The notes under the pieces were generated by a model. That model was not told where the DNA came from. It was given only the letters and a program-made list of their open reading frames with translations, and ran no database searches. DNA of 52,351 nucleotides from an uncultured Bacteroidota bacterium. GTDB lineage: Bacteria > Bacteroidota > Bacteroidia > Chitinophagales > Chitinophagaceae. Both the position numbers and the translations under genes were made by a program. The stretch's first letter is position 1. Every line of letters begins with the position of its first letter. This document shows, piece after piece, positions 1 through 8,119 of this stretch. The stretch covers positions 1 through 52,351 of the forward strand of contig CAIVKC010000014.1 of NCBI GenBank assembly GCA_903906365.1, written 5' to 3'.

Positions 1-2
1 AT

Positions 3-644
3 CCTGAAACCATCGTGGTGGACATGCGTAACCACTATGAATTTGAGGTGGGCCATTTTGAAGGAGCCCTGGAAGTGCCTTCCGATACATTCCGGGAACA
101 ATTACCCATGTCGGTAAATATGCTGGAAGATAAAAAGGATAAGAATATCATTATGTACTGCACCGGGGGCATACGGTGCGAAAAGGCCAGTGCCTACCTG
201 TTACACCAGGGGTTTAAAAATGTCTACCACCTGGAAGGCGGTATTATCAATTATGCCCGTACCGTGCGGGCCCATGGCCTGGAAAACAAGTTTCATGGGA
301 AGAATTTTGTCTTTGATGACCGGCTGGGCGAGCGCGTGAGCGATGAAATCATTGCCCGGTGTCACCAGTGCGGGAAGCCTGCCGATACCCATGTCAATTG
401 CCGCAATGACGGGTGTCACCTGCTTTTTATTCAATGTGAAGAATGTGCCAGTCAATTCGACGGCTGTTGCAGCCCGGAGTGCCAGGAAATATTTCAAATG
501 CCCGAAGGCGAACAAAAACAGATTCGCAAGGGAAAAATGAATGGTTTGATGGTTTTCAACAAATCCCGCCACAGACTCAGGCCCACCATCGAGGAAATGG
601 CCCGGCTGCGCAGCATGGAAAAAAAGGATTCCATTCCCCAATAA
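3..644 (+). CDS. trhO: tRNA uridine(34) hydroxylase TrhO (rhodanese-like), 5' end missing
   Basis: The reading frame is open to the left edge, so the N-terminal domain lies outside the window; the frame starts at base 3 ([10 protein letters not shown]). What remains is the rhodanese domain with its D-x-R-N-x-Y entry motif and the active-site loop CTGGIRCE, where the first Cys is the expected catalytic residue. It is followed by the family's cysteine-rich tail (CHQCG, then further Cys pairs near CEECA and CCSPEC), which probably binds a metal. TrhO uses O2 to make 5-hydroxyuridine at the wobble position of tRNAs. It is convergent with purC, 40 nt away. The GTG at 15 is an internal Val codon and not a likely start. 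Confidence 0.92.
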   Translation, partial: PETIVVDMRNHYEFEVGHFEGALEVPSDTFREQLPMSVNMLEDKKDKNIIMYCTGGIRCEKASAYLLHQGFKNVYHLEGGIINYARTVRAHGLENKFHGKNFVFDDRLGERVSDEIIARCHQCGKPADTHVNCRNDGCHLLFIQCEECASQFDGCCSPECQEIFQMPEGEQKQIRKGKMNGLMVFNKSRHRLRPTIEEMARLRSMEKKDSIPQ

Positions 645-684
645 CCCAGGATCAGGGGCTGCAGTTCAAAATAACCTATTTTTT

Positions 685-1608
685 TCAGAGTGTTGGTAGG
701 ACCTTCAGGATACGCTCATAGGTTTGTTCATCGTTGAGTATTTCCGGGCTGAATGCTTCCCCTATTACCTTTTCATAAAGCTCGATATACCGTTTTGAGA
801 TCGTGTCAATCCATTCTCTACTCATGGGGGGAACCGTCTGGCCTTCCTTTCCCATAAAATGGTTCTCAATCAGCCATTCCCTTACAAACTCCTTGCTGAG
901 TTGTTTTTGTTTTTCTCCCGACTGCTGCCTCTGTTCAAAACCATCGGCATAAAAATACCTGGAGGAGTCCGGAGTGTGGATTTCGTCCATCAGAAATATG
1001 GTATCGCCTATTTTCCCAAATTCATATTTGGTGTCGACCAGGATCAGGCCGCGGCGGGCGGCAATAGCCTTGCCCCTTTCAAAGAGCCCAAGGGTATACT
1101 TTTCCAGGATGGCGTAGTCATCAGCATTGACCAGTCCGCGGGCAATGATGTCTTCTTTGGAAATATCCTCATCATGGCCCACTTCTGCTTTGGTGGAGGG
1201 GGTAATGATGGGATGGGGGAAGTAGTCGTTTTCCCGGAGACCTTCGGGTAAGGGTACCCCGCAGAGGGTCCTTTTCCCACTGTTGTAGGTTCTCCAGGCA
1301 TGTCCGGTGAGGTTACCCCTGACGACCATCTCCACCCGGAATGGGCTGCATTTTTTGCCGATCGCCACATTGGGGGCAGGCACCGCTTCCAGCCAGTTGG
1401 GGCAAATATCAGCAGTGGCCTTTAGCATATAGGCTGCTATTTGGTTCAATACCTGACCCTTAAAGGGGATGGGATTGGGTAATATTACGTCAAAGGCAGA
1501 AATCCGATCGGAAGCGATCATGACAAGCCACTTATCCTCAATGGTATAGACATCGCGAACCTTGCCACTGTAAAAATGGGTCTGGCCGGGAAACTGGAAT
1601 TTTTTCAT
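685..1608 (-). CDS. purC: Phosphoribosylaminoimidazole-succinocarboxamide synthase
   Basis: At 307 aa this is the longer, yeast-like form of SAICAR synthase common in Bacteroidota. It joins aspartate to CAIR using ATP in de novo purine synthesis, in the cytoplasm. Visible family motifs are SGKVRDVY near residue 15, SDRISAFD near 33-40 and KGQVLNQI near 50. The ATG at 1608 is the natural start, because the conserved N-terminus begins within 10 residues of it. A perfect TAnnTTTG element lies only 4 nt upstream of the ATG, so the transcript may have almost no leader. The gene stands alone, with trhO convergent downstream. Confidence 0.96.
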   Translation of the reverse strand: MKKFQFPGQTHFYSGKVRDVYTIEDKWLVMIASDRISAFDVILPNPIPFKGQVLNQIAAYMLKATADICPNWLEAVPAPNVAIGKKCSPFRVEMVVRGNLTGHAWRTYNSGKRTLCGVPLPEGLRENDYFPHPIITPSTKAEVGHDEDISKEDIIARGLVNADDYAILEKYTLGLFERGKAIAARRGLILVDTKYEFGKIGDTIFLMDEIHTPDSSRYFYADGFEQRQQSGEKQKQLSKEFVREWLIENHFMGKEGQTVPPMSREWIDTISKRYIELYEKVIGEAFSPEILNDEQTYERILKVLPTL

Positions 1609-1612
1609 ACTT

Positions 1613-1620
1613 CAAAAATA
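1613..1620 (-). promoter_or_regulatory. Candidate -7 element of purC (TATTTTTG)
   Basis: The reverse complement reads TATTTTTG, an exact match to the Bacteroidota TAnnTTTG -7 consensus, and ends 4 nt before the purC ATG. No TTG is seen 17-23 nt further upstream, so the assignment rests on one element and could be chance in AT-rich sequence. Confidence 0.3.
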
Positions 1621-1761
1621 CCTAAGTGTCTTCAATTACACCTTCCCGGGAATGCACGAAATATCAACAAGTTTAATATTGGTATTTTTAAATATTATTT
1701 TTATGTAAAGATTTCTCTCTGTACTTTGGTTCTTTAATTTGTCTAACGAAAATTCGGTTAT

Positions 1762-4563
1762 ATGAAAAAACTATTTAACAAAAAATGGTTGCTGTTTATC
1801 ATAGTATCCATAGGGGTTTCGTCTGCCCTTGCCCAGGGGACAACCATCTCGGGAAATATAAGGGACCTGGTGTCCAAGACGGCCATCGCTTCTGTTTCGG
1901 TTTCCGTTAAGGGTTCCAAAACAGGGACTTTCACCAATGATAAAGGCGACTTCAAATTAACTACCAATCAAAAACTTCCGCTTACCCTGCTGATCTCCTC
2001 CATCGGGTATGAACCCCAGGAAATGGTGGTAACTGACCTGGCGGCTATGGTTCAGGTCGAACTCAAGCCGGCGTCCTCTCTGGGAAGTGAAGTGGTCGTT
2101 TCTGCCACCAGGTCCGCGATCAAGAGCCTGGAATCACCGGTATCCATCGAGACCATGAACCGAACAGCCATTCACGAAGTGCCCGCAGCTTCCTTTTATG
2201 ACGCCATTGCCAATCTGAAAGGGGTGGATATGGTGACCTCTTCCATCATGTTTAAGACGCCTGGTACCAGGGGTTTTAACGGAAGCGGTAATTTAAGGAT
2301 GAACCAACTGGTGGATGGTATGGATAACCAGGCTCCGGGGCTTAATTTTTCCGTTGGAAACATTGTAGGCCTCAACGAACTGGATGTGGATAATGTGGAA
2401 CTGCTTCCCGGAGCTTCTTCCGCCCTGTATGGTTCTGGGGGTATGACTGGAACCCTGCTGATGAACAGCAAGGATCCTTTTAAGTTTCAGGGGTTCAGCG
2501 CCCAGGTAAAAGGCGGGGTAAATCATATTTCGGATGCAAACAGCAGTGCCGCTCTGTACTCCGATGTGATGGCACGATACGCGCAAGCCTTCAACAACAA
2601 ATTCGCCTTCCGCGTCTCATTTGATTATACCCAGGCCAAAGACTGGCTGGCCACGGACTATCGCAACTACGATAAGGTCAAGGGCCAGACCATTGCCGGA
2701 GACCGAAGCGCCCCGGATTATAACGGGGTTAATGTCTATGGCGATGAGAGCGCCTATTTTAATGTGCATGACCAGCTCAACAGAGCTTCCTTAGCCTATG
2801 CGGCGGCCGCCCAGCAGTATGCCCAGGCAGGAGACCTGACAGATGCCACCAAATACCAGGCCCTGGCAACACAGGCAGGCCAGCTTGCCTATGTTACGCC
2901 GGCTAATTCGGGGGTATCCCGCACGGGTTATAATGAAAATGATTTGACCAACCATAAAGCCTATAACTTTAAAGCCTCCGGGGGACTTTTCTATAAACTA
3001 AGTAACAGCACCACGGCTTCCCTGACGGGTAATTTCGGCAGTGCCAGTACCGTTTACCAGGGTACGGACCGTTATAGCCTTAAAGACGTCAAAATTGGGC
3101 AGTATAAAGCCGAGGTAACCGGAAAACATTTTTATGTCAGGGCCTATACCACCCAGGAAGATGCCGGTAAATCCTATGATATGGTGGCTGCCGCCACCCT
3201 GCTCAATGAAGCGTATGCGCCTACAGCCACCGTATGGGCCCCTAACTACCTGGGTGCCTATGGTCAGGCCTTTGGCCAGGCATTGGGCGCCGGTCAGACA
3301 CCCGCTCAGGCCTATGTGACAGCCAGTGCAGCCGCCCGTGCCTATGCCGACGGCAACCGGTTGCTTCCGGGCACGGCCGCTTTCAACAAATCACTCGATT
3401 CACTCAAAGGGCTGGCTATTCCCAGCGGTGGCAAATTCAATGACCAAACCAATTTGTACGTTGGAGAAGCCATGTATAATTTTTCGGAGATTATCAAAGT
3501 GGTGGATATCACGGTGGGGGCTTCTACCCGGGAATTTGTCCTGAACTCGCATGGAACTATTTTCGCCGATACGGCCGGCCGGATCAAAATCAATGAATCG
3601 GGCGCTTTTATACAGGCACAGAAATCCCTCTTTGATGACCTGCTGCGTTTGACGGTTGCCGGACGCTATGATAAGAATTCCAACTTCCAGGGTAGGTTTA
3701 CTCCCCGGGCCACGGCAGTATTTAAGGTGGCCCCCGACAATTTCATCCGACTTTCCTACCAGACCGCTTATCGTTTTCCCTCCACCCAGAACCAGTATAT
3801 CAACCTGCAGACGGGTTCCGCCAAACTCATAGGGGGCCTTCCCCAGTTTATCGATGCCTACGGGCTCCGGTCAAATACATATGACACGGCTTCCCTAAGC
3901 CGGTATGCAGCCACAGGAGTGCCGCCCACCCAATACCAGTTCAAGGATTTCAAACCCGAAACGGTAGCCTCCTATGAACTTGGCTATAAGGGCCTCATTG
4001 ATAAGAAGCTCTTGATTGATATCTATGGTTTTATCGCCCAGTATACCAATTTTGTAGGCCTGACCGTCCTGGTCAAAGATCCGCTGACCCAGGGCCAGAC
4101 CGCCACCAATACATTTGGCCTGTATACCAACAGTTCCAATAAAATCAATACCGTCGGGGCAGGAGTGGGAATCGACTATTCGCTGCCAAAGAGTTTTGTG
4201 GTGTCCGGTAACTTTGCCTACAACAATATTTCCAATGTAGACAATAACCTGCAAACCGATTTCAACACCCCCAAAGTCAAGTTTAATTTGTCTGTTTCCA
4301 ATTATAAGATCAAAAAATATTTCGGCTTTAACCTGACCTACCGCTGGCAGCAAAGCTACCTCTATCAGTCCTCATTTATAACAGGTAACACGCCCTCATT
4401 TGGCACACTGGATGCCCAGATCAGTATGAAAATACCAGCCATGCCATCCAGCATCATTAAAATCGGGGCTTCCAATCTACTCAACAAGTATTATATAGAT
4501 GCTATTGGAAACCCTTCCATTGGCGGACTCTATTATGTCAGCCTGGGGTATAATATTTTTTAA
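1762..4563 (+). CDS. TonB-dependent outer-membrane receptor
   Basis: The 933-aa protein has a signal peptide ending at ALAQ (residue 25), a carboxypeptidase-regulatory-like beta-sandwich (about 27-95), a plug domain (about 108-240, with the typical VVVSATR entry and LLPGASSALYG) and a C-terminal 22-strand barrel ending in an aromatic residue (GYNIF). It should import a substrate across the outer membrane using TonB energy. No SusD-like partner is adjacent, so it is not an ordinary SusC; receptors of this build carry siderophores, cobalamin, metals or other ligands, and nothing here tells which. Two long Ala/Gln/Tyr-rich stretches (about residues 345-385 and 490-540) probably form extracellular loops. 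A hairpin follows the stop codon. Confidence 0.93.
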   Translation: MKKLFNKKWLLFIIVSIGVSSALAQGTTISGNIRDLVSKTAIASVSVSVKGSKTGTFTNDKGDFKLTTNQKLPLTLLISSIGYEPQEMVVTDLAAMVQVELKPASSLGSEVVVSATRSAIKSLESPVSIETMNRTAIHEVPAASFYDAIANLKGVDMVTSSIMFKTPGTRGFNGSGNLRMNQLVDGMDNQAPGLNFSVGNIVGLNELDVDNVELLPGASSALYGSGGMTGTLLMNSKDPFKFQGFSAQVKGGVNHISDANSSAALYSDVMARYAQAFNNKFAFRVSFDYTQAKDWLATDYRNYDKVKGQTIAGDRSAPDYNGVNVYGDESAYFNVHDQLNRASLAYAAAAQQYAQAGDLTDATKYQALATQAGQLAYVTPANSGVSRTGYNENDLTNHKAYNFKASGGLFYKLSNSTTASLTGNFGSASTVYQGTDRYSLKDVKIGQYKAEVTGKHFYVRAYTTQEDAGKSYDMVAAATLLNEAYAPTATVWAPNYLGAYGQAFGQALGAGQTPAQAYVTASAAARAYADGNRLLPGTAAFNKSLDSLKGLAIPSGGKFNDQTNLYVGEAMYNFSEIIKVVDITVGASTREFVLNSHGTIFADTAGRIKINESGAFIQAQKSLFDDLLRLTVAGRYDKNSNFQGRFTPRATAVFKVAPDNFIRLSYQTAYRFPSTQNQYINLQTGSAKLIGGLPQFIDAYGLRSNTYDTASLSRYAATGVPPTQYQFKDFKPETVASYELGYKGLIDKKLLIDIYGFIAQYTNFVGLTVLVKDPLTQGQTATNTFGLYTNSSNKINTVGAGVGIDYSLPKSFVVSGNFAYNNISNVDNNLQTDFNTPKVKFNLSVSNYKIKKYFGFNLTYRWQQSYLYQSSFITGNTPSFGTLDAQISMKIPAMPSSIIKIGASNLLNKYYIDAIGNPSIGGLYYVSLGYNIF

Positions 4564-4612
4564 GCCTGTAATTGGTTTACCCATTTTCTTCAAGCATTTG
4601 ATGCCTTCTTTT

Positions 4613-4638
4613 ATAAAGCCTCCTTACGGGGGCTTTAT
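4613..4638 (+). terminator. Hairpin downstream of the TonB-dependent receptor
   Basis: ATAAAGCC-TCC pairs with GGG-GGCTTTAT around a TTAC loop, giving an 11-bp stem with one G-T pair, 50 nt after the receptor stop. There is no real T-run after it, so termination efficiency is uncertain. Confidence 0.55.
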
Positions 4639-4639
4639 A

Positions 4640-4995
4640 TTTGAAAGCCCTCAACCCGGCATGGACAATGGCAGAGGGGGCTATGATTGGGCGGAGAGTC
4701 AGGAGAACACCCGGGGGCGATGGGACGGCCGGGCCTTTAGTTTGCCAGATCAGGTCAGTGAAAAGGAGCTAGTCAATAAGACAGAAATACCCTGTCTGGT
4801 TGTTCCCGGTATTTACAGGTCAGCTTTAGCAGTGGCGGGGAGCATGGCCGGAATCGTTGTGCTTGCCTGCTCTCCTACAGGGTCAACAGGAGGCCAGACC
4901 CGGGCTATAAATTGCTGATAAGGATTGGTGCAATTTGACGACTAACGGAAAACTAAATATTGGGAAACCACTGCATGACAGCCCATCGGCGTTGA
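4640..4995. other. Intergenic stretch with no supported gene
   Basis: Between the receptor's hairpin and the convergent ychF stop I see no supported gene. A plus-strand open frame does cross it, but it starts inside the receptor gene and has no family-like motif. Near its end it encodes a chance lipobox-like string (VVLACS). No RNA gene or clear repeat is visible. Confidence 0.4.
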
Positions 4996-6096
4996 CTATA
5001 CATTAAAGCGGAAGTGCATGACATCACCGTCTTTGACTATATATTCTTTGCCTTCTATTCGGAGCTTTCCGTTTTCACGGCAGGCTGCTTCTGAACCATA
5101 TTGGATAAAATCCTGGTAGCTAATTACTTCTGCTTTAATAAAGCCCTTTTCAAAATCCGTGTGGATCACGCTGGCTGCCTGGGGTGCTTTCCATCCCTGG
5201 TGTATGGTCCAGGCGCGGACTTCCTGAACGCCCGCGGTAAAATAGGTCATCAGGTTCAGGAGTTTATAGGCGGATCGTATCAGTTTATTGAGCGCCGGTT
5301 CCTGCATTTTGTATTCCTCCATGAACAGGAGCCTGTCTGCCGGATCTTCCATCTCGGCGATTTGCGATTCAATGGAATTATTCATGACGATAACCTGCGC
5401 ATTTTCCCCGGCTACGGCAGCCCTTAGGGCTTCCGAGTATTTATTGCCGGTATGCATGGAAGCCTCATCCACGTTGGCCACATACAAAACAGGTTTATCG
5501 GTGAGCAAAAACAGGTCGGCTACTGCGAGTTTGTCTTCCTTGCTGAGCTGAAGTTCCCGGATGCTTTTGCCCTTTTCGAGGTGTTCTTTGCAGGTCTTGA
5601 GTATTTCGTATTCGGCCTTCGCCTTTAAGTCCCCGGTCTTGGCCAGTTTTTCAGCCTTGCTGAATTTCTTATCAATGCTGTCCAGATCCTTTAGTTGCAG
5701 TTCGGTATCTATGATTTCCTTATCTGAAACGGGATTGATGGCTCCTTCTTCCCGAAGTATGTTTTCATCCTCAAAACAGCGGATCACATGCACGATGGCA
5801 TCCACTTCCCTGATATTGGCCAGAAATTTATTGCCAAGACCCTCGCCTTTGCTGGCCCCTTTCACCAGGCCTGCAATATCGACTATTTCTATTTGGGTGG
5901 GCACGGTGCGGTTCGGTTTGACCAGCTCTGCCAGATTATCCAGGCGCTCATCCGGTACATTGACCAGGCCCACATTGGGTTCAATGGTACAAAAGCGATA
6001 ATTGCTGGCCTGTGCTTTGGCACTGTTGCTGACGGCATTGAACAGGGTTGATTTCCCCACATTAGGCAACCCGACGATTCCTGCTTGTAAACCCAT
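4996..6096 (-). CDS. ychF: Redox-regulated ATPase/GTPase YchF (Obg family)
   Basis: I take the ATG at 6096, giving 366 aa beginning MGLQAGIVGLPNVGKST, which matches the family's compact N-terminus and usual length (about 363 aa). The frame stays open 10 codons further upstream to 6126, but that adds a non-conserved tail. The P-loop GLPNVGKST is at residues 8-16, followed by the Obg-type DIAGLVKGAS switch, a coiled coil and the C-terminal TGS domain ending in HFRFNV. YchF is an unusual P-loop protein preferring ATP; it binds ribosomes and affects translation and oxidative-stress responses. It is a single-gene unit with its own likely promoter. Confidence 0.96.
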   Translation of the reverse strand: MGLQAGIVGLPNVGKSTLFNAVSNSAKAQASNYRFCTIEPNVGLVNVPDERLDNLAELVKPNRTVPTQIEIVDIAGLVKGASKGEGLGNKFLANIREVDAIVHVIRCFEDENILREEGAINPVSDKEIIDTELQLKDLDSIDKKFSKAEKLAKTGDLKAKAEYEILKTCKEHLEKGKSIRELQLSKEDKLAVADLFLLTDKPVLYVANVDEASMHTGNKYSEALRAAVAGENAQVIVMNNSIESQIAEMEDPADRLLFMEEYKMQEPALNKLIRSAYKLLNLMTYFTAGVQEVRAWTIHQGWKAPQAASVIHTDFEKGFIKAEVISYQDFIQYGSEAACRENGKLRIEGKEYIVKDGDVMHFRFNV

Positions 6097-6123
6097 AGTA
6101 TGTGCTGGTATTTTTTTGAGCCG

Positions 6124-6131
6124 CAAAGATA
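6124..6131 (-). promoter_or_regulatory. Candidate -7 element of ychF (TATCTTTG)
   Basis: The minus strand reads TATCTTTG, an exact TAnnTTTG match, 28 nt upstream of the chosen ychF ATG. No -33 TTG is seen at the standard distance. Its position downstream of the alternative start at 6126 supports the shorter protein. Confidence 0.5.
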
Positions 6132-6265
6132 ACCTGATTTGGGCTAATTTTTACAGCGATGTTTCGAGAAGCCGCTCCCTGTGGAAAAGGACCGGATAAT
6201 TTAGGATTTCAATATTTATTTTAACCTAATTTCATGGTTTAAACCAACCGGCAAACCATTCAAAT

Positions 6266-7507
6266 ATGGCCTTAAATATCATCTGGGTCGCCTTTTTCCT
6301 GATCGCATTTGTCATCGCGCTTTTCAAACTGGTTTTCCTGGGAGACACTGAAATTTTCAAAAAGATCATTGACGGCGTATTTGATTCGGCTGGTACCAGT
6401 GTGCAGATTTCGATCGGTTTGATTGGAATCATGTCTTTGTTTCTCGGTTTTATGAATATTGGTGAGAAGGCGGGGGCCATTCGGTTTCTTTCCAGGATAG
6501 TGGGGCCTTTTTTCAGCAAACTTTTCCCTGAGGTTCCAAGGAACCATCCATCCCTAGGGCACATGATCATGAATTTTTCGGCTACCCTGCTGGGATTGGA
6601 TAATGCGGCTACCCCCTTTGGTCTGAAAGCCATGGAAAGCCTGCAGGAACTTAATCCTGATAAGGAGTCGGCCTCAAATGCCCAGATTATGTTCATGGTA
6701 CTCAATGCCTCCGGTCTGACCCTGATTCCGGTTAGTATCATTGCCCAGCGTGCCATCCTGAAGTCCAGCGATCCGACCAGCATATTCATACCATGCCTGA
6801 TTGCCACGTTTTCGGCCACCGTGGTGGCCATGTCGGTGGTAGCCATTCGGCAGGGCATCAATCTGTTCAACCGGGTCATTTTGCTATGGGTGGGGGGGAT
6901 CAGCGCCCTGATTGCGGCCCTGATCGTTATGTTGAGAATGCACCAGGAGCATATCAGCGTGTTTTCCCGGGTGCTCAGCAACGGATTCATTCTCCTGCTG
7001 TTCATCATATTCATCCTGGGGGCGGTCTGGAAAAGGGTAAACGTATATGAGGCTTTCATTGATGGCGCCAAAAACGGATTCAACATAGCCGTTAAGATCA
7101 TTCCCTACCTGGTTGGCATGCTGGTAGCCATCAGTGTGCTGCGGAATTGCGGGGTATTTGATTATATCATAGCGGGCTTTAGGTGGATTTTTTCCTTGCT
7201 GCACATCAATACGGATTTTGTGGCTTCCCTGCCAACCGCCCTTATGAAGCCGCTCAGCGGAAACGGCTCCCGGGCCATGATGATCGATACCATGAAACAG
7301 TACGGGCCGGATTCCTTTCCCGGACTGCTGTCCTGCGTTTTCCAGGGCACTTCAGATACTACATTTTATATCGTTGCGCTGTATTTTGGGTCAGTAGGCA
7401 TCAAAAAGACCCGCTATGCCATTCCGGCCTCCCTGACGGGGGATCTGGCCGGCGTCATCACGGCCATTGTGGTTTCCTATTTCTTTTTCCACCATACCCT
7501 GCTCTGA
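6266..7507 (+). CDS. SpmA-SpmB fusion (nucleoside-recognition/Gate-domain membrane protein)
   Basis: This 413-aa integral membrane protein reads as two homologous halves. The SpmA-like part (about 1-200) contains GLDNAATPFGLKAM, the hallmark loop of the family. The SpmB-like part (about 235-413) contains KPLSGNGSRAMM and SDTTFY. In Bacillus these are separate spore-maturation proteins, while in Bacteroidota, which do not sporulate, the fused form is widespread and its substrate is unknown; Gate-domain relatives are transporters. Roughly nine or ten membrane segments are visible. It is monocistronic, divergent from ychF and convergent with the next gene. Confidence 0.9.
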   Translation: MALNIIWVAFFLIAFVIALFKLVFLGDTEIFKKIIDGVFDSAGTSVQISIGLIGIMSLFLGFMNIGEKAGAIRFLSRIVGPFFSKLFPEVPRNHPSLGHMIMNFSATLLGLDNAATPFGLKAMESLQELNPDKESASNAQIMFMVLNASGLTLIPVSIIAQRAILKSSDPTSIFIPCLIATFSATVVAMSVVAIRQGINLFNRVILLWVGGISALIAALIVMLRMHQEHISVFSRVLSNGFILLLFIIFILGAVWKRVNVYEAFIDGAKNGFNIAVKIIPYLVGMLVAISVLRNCGVFDYIIAGFRWIFSLLHINTDFVASLPTALMKPLSGNGSRAMMIDTMKQYGPDSFPGLLSCVFQGTSDTTFYIVALYFGSVGIKKTRYAIPASLTGDLAGVITAIVVSYFFFHHTLL

Positions 7508-7541
7508 TGTGGATTTCCTGGTCCTGGTCCTGCTGATTTTC

Positions 7542-8015
7542 CTATTTAAAGGCAAAACGGACGGTCACGGCAAAGGCATCCGGAACAAAATTTATGGAGG
7601 GAAGTATATCCAGTTCCGGTTTCCAGTCCAGGGACAGGTTCAGGGGCACGTTTTGAAACTTGTAATCCAGTCCGACTATTCCAGTGGGCCCAAGATAGGT
7701 ATTATGGTTTTCAAAACCCAGGTAGCCGCCTCCCCCGTAAAACCAGGTGAAGTTGGGGATGCTTCCGATCAGCTGGTGCCTTTCATACAATCCCCCGATG
7801 CCAAACCTGTTTCCAAAGGAAAGAAGTCCTTCCAGGGCGTCCCGGTCATTGATGAAATATTTGGCACTTATTGAATTACTTAAGGTAGGTGTAGCACTGC
7901 TCAGACGGACACCCAATGCAAATTTGTAACCAGGGTCTGACACGGACTGGGCGGAACTGCGCTGCAGTGACCCCAGGACCAGTATCATTACAAAAGGGAT
8001 AGTGATTTTTTGCAT
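7542..8015 (-). CDS. Small exported outer-membrane beta-barrel-like protein
   Basis: The 157-aa protein has a signal peptide (MQKITIPFVMILVLGS, likely cleaved after SAQ at residue 23). The rest is a run of alternating hydrophobic/polar segments separated by Gly/Asp/Asn turns and ends in an aromatic residue (VRFAFK), as small 8-strand outer-membrane barrels do. No catalytic motif is visible and I do not recognise a named family beyond that general build. It lies between spmAB, which is convergent, and the OstA-like gene upstream on the same strand (104 nt). Confidence 0.75.
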   Translation of the reverse strand: MQKITIPFVMILVLGSLQRSSAQSVSDPGYKFALGVRLSSATPTLSNSISAKYFINDRDALEGLLSFGNRFGIGGLYERHQLIGSIPNFTWFYGGGGYLGFENHNTYLGPTGIVGLDYKFQNVPLNLSLDWKPELDILPSINFVPDAFAVTVRFAFK

Positions 8016-8119
8016 ATATACATTGATTTAATGGATCAAAACGAACAATGCACTCCCGCTATTTGCCCGGTATTGTTAGAAATTTCCTAATGTTCCAGGT
8101 ACCGGGAGGGACTGCAGAT

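Noticed and set aside
201-641. Minus-strand open frame antisense to trhO, and many similar antisense frames across the window.
   Set aside because: They mirror the codon pattern of well-supported genes on the other strand and show no domain features.
4499-4918. Plus-strand open frame of about 139 codons overlapping the end of the TonB receptor gene, with a lipobox-like string.
   Set aside because: It begins inside the receptor gene in another frame, crosses the terminator hairpin, has no signal-peptide context and no recognisable family.
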